Part shown: positions 11,580 to 22,605 of the stretch, in pieces
Numbering within the stretch: the first letter of the stretch is position 1
Layout of the letters: every line of letters starts with the position of its first letter
Assembly: GCA_021292105.1 (NCBI GenBank)
Contig: CM037861.1
Location: forward strand, 30,675,674-30,739,673
Source: Anadara kagoshimensis
Lineage: Eukaryota > Mollusca > Bivalvia > Arcoida > Arcidae
Direction: 5' to 3'
DNA length: 64,000 nt
Notes under the pieces: model-generated
The model's database searches: none
Seen by the model: the letters and a program-made list of their open reading frames with translations, nothing else
Told to the model about the DNA's origin: nothing
Translations under genes and position numbers: made by a program

Positions 11580-11844
11580 TCACTGCGGTAGCTCATTTGG
11601 CAGAGTGCTGGCTCTGTAAATGGGAGATTGTGGGTTCAAACCCCGACCATGTCTTACCCAAGACCCATCAAGCATATTAAAATAAAGGAGGTCCTATGTC
11701 AAGGTAGGTGTTGCATGGTAAAAGAACCCTACTGTATAATGTCATCAGGCAAAATTTCTGCACCTTTGCCTATAGCTGGCAACATCTCAATATAAGTGAA
11801 ATATTCTTGACTGGGACATTAAACACCATTACCCAACCCAACTT
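11580..11844 (+). mobile_element. S1 SINE, nearly full ends, central deletion
   Basis: tRNA-derived head with A box (GGTAGCTCATTTGGCAGAG) and B box (GGGTTCAAACCCC), then the S1 tail (TATAGCTGGCAACATCTCAA ... TTGACTGGGACATTAAACAC). Part of the central domain is missing. The head is the promoter of the SINE, not a working tRNA. Confidence 0.85.
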
Positions 11845-12061
11845 AAATTGATACATGATTCAACTTTTTCATTTTGTTTGTATTTTGGGGACCAATCATG
11901 TAAACATTTTAGTCTTCTAAATGAGCTATATGTGACAATTAAGTAATACTATAATACCTCTTCAGCATTAAAAGCATTTGAACAAGTGCAATGTCCATAG
12001 TATGAAGGGAACAAGAACATATGTACTAATTTCTGAATTGATATTCTTTTTTTTTTGACAA

Positions 12062-12243
12062 TACAGTCAATCCTATCTATAAAGGCCTCCCAAGGGAGCC
12101 GGTTAAAGTGGCCTTTATGGGCAGGTGGTCCTTATATAGAGTTTCAAATAACATTAATAAAGAGCACTTGGATAAAATTTTACTAGCCGTTATAAGCAGA
12201 TGACCCTTTTATAGAGGTGGACATTAAGACAGGTTTGACTGTG
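12062..12243. mobile_element. MITE E copy 1 (Tc1/mariner- or pogo-like)
   Basis: Begins TA-CAGTCAATCCTATCTATAAA and ends with the complement (AAGACAGGTTTGACTG). GGCCTTTATGGGCAGG is internal. Same family as 27601-27785. Confidence 0.75.
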
Positions 12244-12757
12244 TTTTAAAAAAATGTCCTTTGGAAATGGGGTATGCCAGTGAATCACATGATGCCCTTT
12301 AATGTTTGTGTGGAGCTTTTATTTCCAATGGAATTGCATAAGTTGACCTTTCCTGTAAAAATAAAAGTTATTCTGTGAATTTGTGATGCAAACATTTTCC
12401 AAAACGTTCGGTCCACACATCTGTTCAGGTTTTTGATCACATGGTACTCTGGCGAACACTGTTTAAAAGGATAATTTGAAACAGCACCAAAAAAACAGAA
12501 ACAAGTCCTCACAATTAAAATACAATGTACAATGATTTTACGATAACTCTAATTATGGTATATAATAAGTAAGCAACATTCCAGTTATCTATATTAAAAC
12601 GGTTCTAATTAAATGCTTTATATTTTACAAATTGGTTTATTTTCGTTAATCTATTTTAAGATAATTTTTGGGCGTGTTTTCCTGTTTATTTTATTGTTAT
12701 TTTTTCCGTAATTGTTAAATCTATTTGCATTAATGAGAAATCCGAAACTTTTGTTTT
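12244..12757. other. Unassigned AT-rich stretch
   Basis: No element ends or coding signal seen. Confidence 0.35.
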
Positions 12758-12986
12758 TATAGGCAAACAACATTGACCTGTCTGCTTGACCTTTCATTAG
12801 GAATAGTCATATAGGAGAATCCATTTGATTTAGGGTAGGGTAAGGATTTAAGTTAATGAATAGACAGTGCACTGTTTACTCTATGAAATGAATATTTCTC
12901 ATTTCTTAACCTATACATTAATGTTTCAATCCATAATGAATATTTAAATAAAAGGTCAAGCGAACAGGTCAATATTGTTTGCCTAT
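12758..12986. mobile_element. MITE C copy 1
   Basis: Terminal inverted repeats of about 36 bp: left ATAGGCAAACAACATTGACC, TGTCTGCTTGACCTTT; right AAAGGTCAAGCGAACAGGTC ... GTTTGCCTAT. The second copy is at 20435-20659. Superfamily not assigned. Confidence 0.8.
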
Positions 12987-13110
12987 TCAAGTTTGCAATT
13001 ATTCCAAAGATACTTATTTACCTCCAATCTCCAGATTATTGACATGTTTATCTTGACATAAAAAGTTCATTTAGAAATATGATGATTATTATTTATGTAT
13101 TAGTAATGCA

Positions 13111-13329
13111 CAGTACAGGTCTGTCAAAAGTTTAACACTCAGCTAACGAGAAGGAGTCGAAACTTAGCTGTCGAGTGAACTAGATTATGATAGCTAGAGA
13201 CTGAAAAACTGCCACGAGACAGATGTAGCAGCTGTAGAGATATACGGTAGCTAACAAGGAACTAAGATTAGCTGCCGATTTGACACTGACTCGTTAAAGT
13301 AAGTGTTAAACTTTCAACAGGCCCATACC
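13111..13329. mobile_element. MITE A copy
   Basis: Left end CAGTACAGGTCTGTCAAAAG-TTTAACACT; right end GTTAAACTTTCAACAGGCCC. MITE A consensus ends are TA-CAGTACAGACCTGTCGAAAG and its complement; the start CAGT flanked by TA suggests the Tc1/mariner superfamily. Confidence 0.8.
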
Positions 13330-13727
13330 TTAATTGAGTAGGAGGGGTAATTTGATGTATAAAGACTTTATAGTATCACATGGTGTAATATAGTTCATCG
13401 AAAACATTGTTGTTATAAATATATATAATATGTTAATATGTGCATGCATATTTTCAATTTGTTGTGCAATAAAAATTCATGTAAACAGGTAAAATATCTG
13501 AAAATAAATCTAAATATGCATTTAAATCTTTGTTTTTCATGTTTTTATGATCAGAGAAGTATTGGCCAAGGTCTTGAAAAATCGGACAAGTGTTTCACAG
13601 AGAACTCCTTTTGTATACTTTTATCTGTTTCACAAATAAATACTAGTACATGTTGTAGCTAGTTAACTGTTTTATTATCTATTGTAATGGTTTACTATCG
13701 GTTATAATACACCCCCCAAAACAAATT
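13330..13727. other. Unassigned AT-rich stretch
   Basis: An open frame at 13438-13662 shows no recognisable protein feature and has AT-driven composition. Confidence 0.35.
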
Positions 13728-14102
13728 GGTTGGTTGAATGTTGCTTAACGTCGCATCAGCAATTTTTCAGCTATTCGCGACGAGAACTATTTAATTAATC
13801 TCTATATATGGATTAATCTATGAACAATTTTGTGGATGCATGTGAAGTGCGAGTGTGTTGTATGGTCTGCCTTGTACTAGCGCGCACTCAGGGCGACTTT
13901 ACCGTGCTAGCTCACAGAGTCAGTAGCTTGCAGACGAGCGTACCTCTCCCCCAGTCCATTATACTGATACCAGGTGAATCAGTAAAGGCTAACGGCAAGG
14001 AAAATTCGCTTTCCCACATGTGGTCCGAGCGGGACTCGAACTCACAGCGGTGAGAGACCCTGGATTTGAAGACTAACGTCTTATCCATTAGGCCACCGCG
14101 CT
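13728..14102 (-). mobile_element. S2 SINE (tRNA-Arg-like head)
   Basis: Read on the minus strand: head GCGGTGGCCTAATGGATAAG with a GAGTTCGAGTCCCGCTC B box, central GTGGGAAAGCGAATTTTCCT and CTGACTCTGTGAGCTAGCAC, tail GCTGAAAAATTGCTGATGCG then TTGAATGTTGC-type end with CAACCAAC repeats. Other copies: 50265-50620 (+) and 60891-61272 (-). Confidence 0.88.
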
Positions 14103-14104
14103 AA

Positions 14105-15360
14105 ACAAAGTTTAGGTGGCTATATGGAATCAATATGTCCATCTGACCAATTGCCAATTCACCCCAATATCATGTATGTTCCATATATTGCATATCTATA
14201 TATTAATTTCGATCAAACTTGGCACAAATGTTAACCAACATGAGATGATGTGTTGATTACCAAATTTAGGTGCAAAGGTTAATGGCACAAGGTCAAACCT
14301 TAAAAATAACAACTTGACAATGTTGGGGAAGGTGGTTATTTCTTACAAGAGACTGCTCTAGTTTAGGGGGCTATCTGGGGATCACCATGTCCATTTGACT
14401 ATCTGCCAATTCACCCCAATATTGTGTATGTTCCGTATATTCCATATCTATAGATTGATTTCGATCCAACTTTGCACAAATGTTAACCAACATGAGATGA
14501 TGTGTCGTTTGCCAAAATTAGGTGCAAAGGTCAAGGTTTAAGGTCAATCCTTAGAAATAACATCTTGACAATGTTGGGGAAGGTGGTTTTTTTTCTTACA
14601 AGAGACTGCTCTAGTTCAGGGGGCTATCTGGGGATCACCATGTCCATTTGACTATCTGCCAATTCACCCCAATATTGCGTATGTTCCGTATATTCCATAT
14701 CTATAGATTGATTTCGATCCAACTTTGCACAAATGTTAACCAACATGAAATGATGTGTCGTTTGCCAAAATTAGGTGCAAAGGTCGAGGTTTAAGGTCAA
14801 TCCTTAGAAATAACAACTTGACAATGTTGGGGAAGGTGGTTATTTCTTACAAGAGGCTGCTCTGGTTTAAATGGGCTATCTGCCAATTCACCCCAATATT
14901 GTGTATGTTCCATATATTCCATACCTATAGATTGATTTTGATCAAACATTGCACAAATGTTAACCAATATGGGATGATGTGTCAATTACCAAATTTAGGT
15001 GCATATGTCAAAGGTCAAGGTCACAAGGACAAACCTTAGAAATAACAACTTGCCAATGTTGGGGAAGCCGTTTATTTCTTACAAGAGGCTGCTCTAGTTC
15101 AGGGGGCTATCTGGGAATCACCATGTCCATTTGACTATCTGCCAATTCACCCCAATATTGTGTATGTTCCGTATATTGCATATTTATCGATTGCTTTTGA
15201 TCAAACTTGGCACAAATGTTAACCAACATGAGATAATGTGTCAATTACCAAATTTAGGTGCAAAGGTCAAGGGTCAAGGTCACAAGGTCAAACCTTAGAA
15301 ATAACAACTTGACCTAGTTGGGGAAGGTGGTTATTTCTTACAGGAGACTGCTCTGGTTTG
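14105..15360 (+). repeat. Head-to-tail array of about 250-bp dispersed-repeat units
   Basis: Five units starting near 14105, 14361, 14613, 14865 and 15097. Each has GGGGGCTATCTGGGGATCAC, CAATTCACCCCAATATTG, TGTTAACCAACATGAGATGA and ends TTACAAGAGACTGCTCTAGT. The fourth is shortened at its start. The ending matches that of the repeats at 2570 and 21040. Head-to-tail chaining and a CTAG(T) end are compatible with a Helitron-like element, but I could not verify the 5' TC end. Confidence 0.8.
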
Positions 15361-15659
15361 TTGTTATCATGTATAAACCATGTACATGTATTTTAAGTTT
15401 ATGCTCTAAAACTAGAATTTTATGCTCTTAAGCTAGTACTTGGCCAAATTGATGACATTTAATTAGTAATTATCATGCCAATGCAGGGACTTTTAGATTT
15501 TCACACTTAAGGGGCTATGTCTCCTTAGCCCTTTTTCTCCTCCGTTATTGGTAAAAAACTGAGAATCCTAAAAATCTTCTTGTACCAAAGTGCTAGATCT
15601 TGGATATTTCATATTGACAATACATGTAGTTTCTACCTTTTACAAATGTTGAGTAAAAT
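15361..15659. other. Unassigned spacer
   Basis: Nothing recognised. Confidence 0.35.
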
Positions 15660-15932
15660 TGTATTGGCACCTTTGTGAACTATCCCAAAACAAACGTCAA
15701 GGAAAAGGTAAAATGTGTGGTGTGATGGAGACGAGTAGAGAAAATGGTGGCTTATAACACAGTCAAGATTACTTGTAGTACTTGGATAGTTGAGGAAACT
15801 GGAGAAAACCAACGTCTTTTTAATTGAACTGGCAATCTTTCTCACATGGGGTCGCCAGAGTGGTATTGGAACCAAGGTGGTGAGAGGCTATGTGAGTCGT
15901 AAGCATACGCTTCAGACCGCTTGGCAATAGAA
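15660..15932 (-). mobile_element. S3 SINE (tRNA-Ser/Leu-like head)
   Basis: On the minus strand the head reads TTGCCAAGCGGTCTGAAGCG ... CTTGGTTCCAATACCACT, followed by CCCCATGTGAGAAAGATTGC and a TTTTCTCCAGTTTCCTCAAC domain. The B box has drifted from GGTTCGAATCC. The long minus frame across it is not a gene. Confidence 0.75.
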
Positions 15933-16282
15933 GTCCTGTGTGACGTAATGATTGGGGAGAATACAAAACAGATTATAGCTTAAAGACAAGTGACTAGAAT
16001 TATTGCGATTTTTTCAGATTTTATCGTAGCGGAAGCGAATGGTAAAATGAAATATTTTAAGTTCCGTCTGATTGATAGAAAAAGTCAAAGCAAACTTTAC
16101 AACATGTCATGGATATAAAACATACTTATCCATCTTCAAACCACAATACAAAAAAGTAGAAAAATTGGAAACTGGCAAATCTAGCCAAACCACCACGCGT
16201 GTAATCAAAATTAAGAATGAATAGAACTATGGGAGGTCAAATATATCTGTAAGATAATTTGAGATACAGAGCACAGACACTT

Positions 16283-16417
16283 GTTTCTGATATTAAAAAA
16301 TAACACTCTATACTTAAAAAACAAAGAAAAACCAAGGGGGCCAACGTTTTGGATAGCGTGAAGATGGATACCTTGTGTTATGTTTAAGTATAGTGTTATT
16401 TTTTAATATCAGAAACA
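16283..16417. repeat. Long inverted repeat (arms about 34 bp)
   Basis: GTTTCTGATATTAAAAAATA then ACACTCTATACTTAAA at 16283-16318 is matched by its near-exact complement at 16384-16417. The sequence GCACAGACACTTGTTTC beside the left arm is also seen at 36645, another short inverted repeat. Probably a small MITE; ends not fixed. Confidence 0.65.
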
Positions 16418-16442
16418 TTCAGTAACGATATCGTGATGATGA

Positions 16443-16650
16443 CCAGAAAATTTGCCTGTGCGTTGTGCTGATGACAATATCAACAGAATTCATTATCGTG
16501 CCAAGCCTACCGGGACACGAGACTTCATTTATTTTAAGTTCCCATCCGAAAGAACTGTGACTTTCATTTCGTAATGCCGAGTGCTTGGCGAAAGAACAGT
16601 CACTGCCCACTTTCAAGTCTTGCGTCAGACCCGGCTTGGTCTCCAATTTA
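16443..16650 (-). mobile_element. S1 SINE fragment, minus strand
   Basis: Covers the central domain (CATTACGAAATGAAAGTCAC, GGATGGGAACTTAAAATAAA) and part of the head-proximal region (GTCTGACGCAAGACTTGAAA). Both outer ends are missing. Confidence 0.8.
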
Positions 16651-16713
16651 CATAGCAAACACTTTCCCAACTGATCTAAATATAGAAGACTACTGCTAAC
16701 AAATTTACTGACG

Positions 16714-16894
16714 TACAGTACAGACCTGTCAAAAGTTTAACACAGTAGTTAACGCTCAGCTGCCATGTGGCAGAATAATGGATAGTTAGTGGTCGAACAG
16801 TTTCCTAGTTTGATAGTAGCTGCCGAAATGAAAATGTCGATTGGGCACTAATTCGTTAGCCTAGTGTTAAACTTTTGACAGGCCTGTACTGTAG
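16714..16894. mobile_element. MITE A copy
   Basis: Left TACAGTACAGACCTGTCAAA, right TTTTGACAGGCCTGTACTGT followed by A. About 180 bp, flanked by TA. Confidence 0.85.
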
Positions 16895-17071
16895 GACATT
16901 GACTCTTTGGGTTAAAAAAATAGGTCGTATATTTTTTATCATTTTTAATCAAAGAGTTACAAGCTCCTATGTTCTGACTAATGTTTGTTGAAAACAATTT
17001 ATTCGTATGTAATGAAACGTAAATTATGCAATAAAAGTCATTTTAATTTCATGTAAACGTTCACATAGTTT

Positions 17072-19079
17072 TACAGACCCTGTCGAAAGTTTAACAGTAA
17101 CTTGAGAATTAGTGCCGAATTGGCAGTTCATTTTGGCTCGTTAGTACAGCTCTATATTCCGACAGGCAGATTTTCAGTACAGTACAGACCTGTTGAAAGT
17201 TTAACAATAACTTGACGAATTGGCAGCTCATTTTGGCTCGTTAGTACAGCTCTATATTCCGACAGGCAGATTTTCAGTACAGTACAGACCTGTCGAAAGT
17301 TTAACAATAACTTGACGAATTGGCAGCTCATTTTGGCTCGTTAGTACAGCTCTATATTCCGACAGGCAGATTTTCAGTACAGTACAGACCTGTGGAAAGT
17401 TTAACAATAACTTGACGAATTGGCAGCTCATTTTGGCTCGTTAGTACAGCTCTATATTCCGACAGGCAGATTTTCAGTACAGTACAGACCTGTGGAAAGT
17501 TTAACAATAACTTGACAAATTGGCAGTTCATTTTGGCTCGTTAGTACAGCTCTATATTCCGACAGGCAGATTTTCAGTACAGTACAGACCTGTGGAAAGT
17601 TTAACAATAACTTGACGAATTGGCAGCTCATTTTGGCTCGTCGTTACAGCTCTATATTCCGACAGGCAGATTTTCAGTACAGTACAGACCTGTCGAAAGT
17701 TTAACAATAACTTGACGAATTGGCAGCTCATTTTGGCTCGTTAGTACAGCTCTATATTCCGACAGGCAGATTTTCAGTACAGTACAGACCTGTGGAAAGT
17801 TTAACAATAACTTGACAAATTGGCAGTTCATTTTGGCTTGTTAGTACAGCTCTATATTTCAACAGGCAGATTTTCCGTACAGTACAGATCTGTCGAAAGT
17901 TTAACAATAACTTGACGAATTGGCAGCTCATTTTGGCTCGTCGCTAGTACAGCTCTATATTCCGACAGGCAGATTTTCCGTACAGTACAGACCTGTCGAA
18001 AGTTTAACAATAACTTGACGAATTGGCAGCTCATTTTGGCTCGTCATTAGTACAGCTCTATATTCCAACAGGCAGATTTTCCGTACAGTACAGATCTGTC
18101 GAAAGTTTAACAATAACTTGACGAATTGGCAGCTCATTTTGGCTCGTCATTAGTACAGCTCTATATTCCAACAGGCAGATTTTCCGTACAGTACAGATCT
18201 GTCGAAAGTTTAACAATAACTTGACGAATTGGCAGCTCATTTTGGCTCGTTAGTACAGCTCTATATTCAGACAGGCAGATTTTCAGTACAGTACAGACCT
18301 GTCGAAAGTTTAACAATAACTTGACGAATTGGCAGCTCATTTTGGCTCGTCATTAGTTCAGCTCTATATTCCGACAGGCAGATTTTCAGTATAGTACAGA
18401 CCTGTGGAAAGTTTAACAATAACTTGACGAATTGGCAGCTCATTTTGGCTCGTCATTAGTTCAGCTCTATATTCCGACAGGCAGATTTTCAGTACAGTAC
18501 AGACCTGTCGAAAATTTAACAATAACTTGACGAATTGGCAGCTCATTTTGGCTCGTCGTTACAACTCTATATTCCGACAGGCAGATTTTCAGTACAGTAC
18601 AGACCTGTGGAAAGTTTAACAATAACTTGACGAATTAGTGCCGAATTGACAGCTCATTTTGGCTCGTCGTTACAGCTCTATATTCCGACAGGCAGATTTT
18701 CAGTACAGTACAGACCTGTGGAAAGTTTAACAATAACTTGACGAATTGGCAGCTCATTTTGGCTCGTCGTTACAGCTCTATATTCCGACAGGCAGATTTT
18801 CAGTACAGTACAGACCTGTGGAAAGTTTAACAATAACTTGACGAATTGACAGCTCATTTTGGCTCGTCGTTACAGCTCTATATTCCGACAGGCAAATTTT
18901 CAGTACAGTACAGACCTGTCGAAAGTTTAACAATAACTTGACGAATTGGCAGCTCATTTTGGCTTGTCGTTACAGCTCTATATTCCGACAGGCAAATTTT
19001 CAGTACAGTACAGACCTGTCGAAAGTTTAACAATGTGTACCAGTAAGTTAACGAATAAGTGCCGAATTACCAGCTCATC
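17072..19079. repeat. Satellite of 100-103-bp units derived from MITE A ends
   Basis: About 19-20 head-to-tail units. Each holds CAGTACAGTACAGACCTGTC, GAAAGTTTAACAATAACTTG, ACGAATTGGCAGCTCATTTT, GGCTCGT and CTCTATATTCCGACAGGCAG. The junction CGACAGG...CCTGTCG is a right MITE A end followed by a left one, so a unit is a shortened MITE A in tandem. Period is 100 in the first half and 102-103 in units with TCGTCATTAGT. Minus-strand 60-codon frames across it are artefacts. The last unit is cut by a MITE B insertion at 19080. Confidence 0.9.
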
Positions 19080-19650
19080 TACTGTATTTCCATAAATTGA
19101 GTGCACATGGTTTTTATTATTTATTTCTTTTAATTGAAAATGTTTCCATTAAACTATCAATAAAATGCATTTAAAATGCACTGACCTAACCAAATTATAT
19201 TTTTAATTAAAAACATTATCGTTCAGTTCTCCTGTACATAAAGAAATTTTGCGAAAATTTTCGAAATTTGATCAAGTTTATACTCCAATTGGGCCTCATT
19301 CAAATTTACATCAGGACATTTAGGGTCAGGTAGGTCATTATCGCTCGGGGTTTTTTCCAGGTGTGATCATCATGAATATTCCAATTATGACATAATGTTT
19401 ATAGTTGTTCCTAGTAAAAAAGCACAGAAGGGATAATTTTGACATAGTCATATTTGTTGTTTTGTTTAAAAAAGTTTAAAAATTGCTCTATGTACAGAAT
19501 TAAGTTCACTTTTTCATTAATGAAAAATATTTTTTCCTATTAGGTCAGTGTATTTTGTATTAAGTTTCTACAATTTTTGTGAGTTTGTTGGAAAATATAC
19601 TACTTTATTCTTGCATTTTTCATGTGTACCGAATTTGTGGAAATACAGTA
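19080..19650. mobile_element. MITE B copy 1 (Tc1/mariner-like, about 570 bp)
   Basis: Flanked by TA; left end CTGTATTTCCATAAATTGAG-TGCACATGG, right end complement of CTGTATTTCCACAAATTCGG. It is inserted in the last unit of the 100-bp satellite. The second copy at 37408-37954 is in the opposite orientation. No transposase frame remains. Confidence 0.85.
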
Positions 19651-19899
19651 GGTCTCTCTTTAGCTAAATCTTCCAGTACAATGTAGTTTTCGATCTTTTC
19701 CAACGTTATTCTCTCAATTTTAATACGCTGACAACATAAGTCACCTTTCTGATTGCGCTCTTTTATAAAACTCAATAAAATTAATTTTTAAAATATATGG
19801 TGCATGATCGTGTCAAAATCTCCACAAAGAAATGTGACAATGACGAAAGGAACTTTATGCTGTCAACTTTCAAAAATGGTAAGAACAGCATAGGAGTGA

Positions 19900-20142
19900 G
19901 AGTGAGTAATGGTGTTTAACGTCCCAGTCAAGAATATTTCACTTATATTGAGACGTCGCCAGCTATAGGCGAAACTGTAGAAATTTTGCCTGTGCGTTGC
20001 GCTGGTGGCATTATACAGCAGGGTTCTTTAGCGTGCAAAGCCCACCGTGACACGGGACCTCGTTTATTTTAAGTTCCCATCCGAATTCCGAAAGAACTGT
20101 GACTTTCATTTCATAAAGCCGAGTGCTTGACGAAAGAACACG
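19900..20142 (-). mobile_element. S1 SINE lacking its tRNA head
   Basis: Starts on the plus strand with the complement of the S1 tail (GTTTAACGTCCCAGTCAAGA) and ends in the central domain near GCTTGACGAAAGAACACG. The head is absent, as in a 5'-truncated retroposed copy. Confidence 0.85.
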
Positions 20143-20169
20143 AAGGATAGAAAACTGGCAATTGCAAAA

Positions 20170-20381
20170 TACAGTACAGACCTGTCAAACATGTTTTTAC
20201 TAAGCTAACGCATTAGTGCCGAATCGAAAGCCCATCTCTGCCCGTGTTTACCTCGGCAACTGTTATCTTCATCTCTGCAACTTTTGGTCACTGGCTGCCT
20301 ACCATATATAATCCACTCGGTAGCAGTGCTTTGACTTTTTTCGTTAGCTTGGTGTTAAACTTTCGACAGGTCTGTAGTGTA
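20170..20381. mobile_element. MITE A copy
   Basis: TACAGTACAGACCTGTCAAA at the left and GTTAAACTTTCGACAGGTCT-GTAGTGTA at the right, about 212 bp. Confidence 0.82.
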
Positions 20382-20434
20382 CACTTCCACAAGAAATGTA
20401 TTTTGGCGGCTGATATCGACCATCGTATTTATAT

Positions 20435-20659
20435 GTAAACAACATTGACCTGTCCGCTTGACCTTTGATTTAAATATTCATTATGGACAGGTAAATTTAA
20501 CTAATAGAGATAACCATTTATATTGCGTCTTCATGATGTGAACACTAATCATGGGCAACGTGTATATGTATAAACTGTGGATTGTTTTGATCATGAGTGG
20601 ACCCTTCTATATGAATATTCCTAATTAAAGGTCAAGCGGACAGGTCAATGTTGTTTACT
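20435..20659. mobile_element. MITE C copy 2
   Basis: GTAAACAACATTGACCTGTC, CGCTTGACCTTT at the left; the complement AAAGGTCAAGCGGACAGGTC, AATGTTGTTTAC at the right. Confidence 0.82.
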
Positions 20660-21039
20660 TACTCGTGATATTTGCATGCTTATCCCGATGATGTTATTCG
20701 ACAAGGTGCAAAACAATAAAATGCCAAAATCACATAATGATAACGAACTGATTAGGATTTTTACTACAGATGTAATTTGCATTTATAACAATGATTTAGT
20801 GCAAAATTTCATTTTTACGAAAATTTGAATTTTTCATATTAAATACACCGATCGTGCCAAAATTATAATAGCTTTATTTAACATGCGCTTATTGCATTCT
20901 TATCGTGTATTTAGTGCAAATTTTGATTTAGCAGAAAATTATGTTTTTTTTTTAAATATTTGTTATTTCAAACAGATGTAACGCACAACAAACTTAGTTA
21001 AGCTGCCATTGATATTTCAATTAAACTTACAATTAATAT

Positions 21040-21275
21040 TTTAGTATATAGGGATCATCATGTCTGTATGTACACCCGCCCGTCCGTCCGTCCGTGTAAA
21101 ATCGTGTCGGGACCTTATATTATAATTGCTTTAGACGATTGTCACAAAACTTCACAGGTCCAAAGATGTGTCATGACCTTGAACCAAGGTCATATCGGAA
21201 AGGTCAAGGGAAAACATTAAATGTTGGGCGCGGGGGGGGGGTGGTATTTGGCTCTCAAAAGACAGTTCTAGTTAT
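21040..21275 (+). repeat. Dispersed GGGATCATCATGTCTGT-type repeat
   Basis: CCGTCCGTCCGTCCGTGTAA run, GTGTCATGACCTTGAACC, AAAGGTCAAGG and the ending GGCTCTCAAAAGACAGTTCT-AGTT. Homologous to 2570-2845. Confidence 0.75.
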
Positions 21276-21373
21276 CGATTGTTTCAATGGTGGTTTACGT
21301 CCCAGTCAAGAATATTTCACTTATATCGAGACGTCGCCAGCTATAGGCGAAGGTACAGAAATTTTGCCTGTGC

Positions 21374-22261
21374 CAGGGGCGTATGTTTGTACGGAAAAAC
21401 GTCCACATCGTTTTCGCAAAAAAAAAAAAAAAAAAAAAAAAAAAGAAAGAGAGAGAATATAAATATTTCTTATACCAAACCGTTGGTCTTCACCGGAAAT
21501 GTTATATACGAATTCGGTTTATACCTGACTTCGATAGCCTCTGAGGTGCGGTTCCGGTGTTGTCTTGACAAACCAATTGAAACTATCTGATTTGATAACA
21601 TTAAAGAACTTTTACTTGTCATTCGTCACGTTTCATTATGTATTAACGCAATATCTTTACAAATATATTCCCACCCTCCGTTTAACCCAGTGGCGGATTT
21701 AGGGGTGGGTGGGTTGCAACCCCCCCCCCCTTTGAAAAATTTAAAGAGAGAGAGAGTGAGATATTGACTGATTAAAATTATTTTCTTGGCCCCCATCGGG
21801 GCTCTGCCCTAGACCCATCGTCTCTGGAAGCTCGCGCCTTCGGCGCTCGCATCTAGCATTGATATAATTCTCGCCCCTCCCTTTAAAAAATCCTGTATAG
21901 ATCTCAACCCCCCCTTTAAAAAAATCCTGGATAGTTCTCAACCCCCCCTTTCAAAAAATCCTGTAACCTCACCACTATATTAATTGAACTCCCATTTTAA
22001 CTTGACTTTCTCAATTATTGAGTGTGTTGTTTTCGTAGTGCTTGTGCCATACAACATCAGACCCCCTTGTACCTCGTCTTCAAGTTTAAGAATGAACCAG
22101 TCCTCAAAAAAACGACAAAAACTACCACAGCATAGCATAAAATTATAAGAAAAATTCTGATAAATTGCGCCCTGAAGGGCCGAAAATTCGCATCAGGGCG
22201 GCCCCCAAACCCCCTGCCCTCTTTAGGCGTCCACATCATAAACACCCCAGCTACGCCCCTG
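21374..22261. mobile_element. DNA element with CAGGGGCGTA inverted ends, inside the SINE
   Basis: Begins CAGGGGCGTATG and ends CTACGCCCCTG. TGTGC flanks both sides and occurs once in intact S1 copies, so it is probably a 5-bp target duplication. The ends resemble hAT elements, but 5 bp is short for hAT (8 bp). An A-rich/GAGA tract lies near 21418-21455. A second element (21688-21967) is nested in it. No transposase seen. Confidence 0.65.
21688..21967. mobile_element. hAT-like MITE (CAGTGGCGGATTTAGGGG), copy 1
   Basis: Left CAGTGGCGGATTTAGGGGTG with a C-run and TTTGAAAAATTTAAAGAGAG; right CCCCCCTTTCAAAAAATCCT. The middle has GCCTTCGGCGCTCGCATCTA. The second copy at 56973-57245 ends CCTGGATCCGCCCCT, giving the expected inverted ends. 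Confidence 0.7.
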
Positions 22262-22508
22262 TGTGCGTTGCGCTGATGGCATTATACAGCAGGGTTCTTT
22301 AGCGTGCCAAGCCCATCGTGACACGGGACCTCGTTTATTTTAAGTTCCCATCCGAAAGAACCGTGACTTTCATTTCGTAATGCCGAGTGCTTGGCGAAAG
22401 AACAGTCACTACCCACTTTCAAGTCTGGGGTCAGACCCGGTCGGGGATCGAACCCCACGACCTCCCACTTACGGAGCGAGCACTCTACCAACTGAGCTAC
22501 CGCAGTGG

Positions 22509-22605
22509 TCTCAGGGCAATGTGCAGAGCTACATATTTTCAAGTTTTGGTTAGACACCGGCCGAGGTTAGAACCCACGACCTTCCACATACGTAGGTCCC
22601 AACTA
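22509..22605 (-). mobile_element. SINE head remnant next to S1
   Basis: Plus strand AGTTTTGGTTAGACACCGGC ... AACCCACGACCTTCCACATA is the complement of an S1-type head with a decayed B box. Confidence 0.5.

Larger units (their letters stand above)
19690..20985 (-). repeat. Dispersed block, copy 1 (inverted relative to 27170-28095)
   Basis: Segments read in reverse order and complement at 27170-28095: CAACGTTATTCT, GTCAACTTTC-AAAAATGG, CCACAAGAAATGTATTTT, TGATGTTATTCGAC.., GCAAAACAATAAAATGCCAA. This copy carries an S1 SINE, a MITE A and a MITE C that the other copy lacks. Confidence 0.7.
21285..22508 (-). mobile_element. S1 SINE, full length, split by a hAT-like element
   Basis: The tail half lies at 21285-21373 and the centre plus head at 22262-22508. 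The head shows CCACTGCGGTAGCTCAGTTG and a GGGTTCGATCCCCGACC-type B box on the minus strand. Removing 21374-22261 and one TGTGC restores the normal S1 sequence, which proves the order of insertion. Confidence 0.85.

Noticed and set aside
15633-15875. 80-codon minus-strand frame
   Set aside because: It lies wholly within an S3 SINE copy.
17852-18546. Series of 60-codon minus-strand frames starting MSCQFVKLLLNFRQ
   Set aside because: They recur once per satellite unit with the same period and end at the same place; they are products of the array.
21139-21590. Two overlapping plus-strand frames of about 100 codons
   Set aside because: They run across a dispersed repeat, a SINE tail, a hAT-like end and an A/GAGA tract, so they are chance readings over element junctions.
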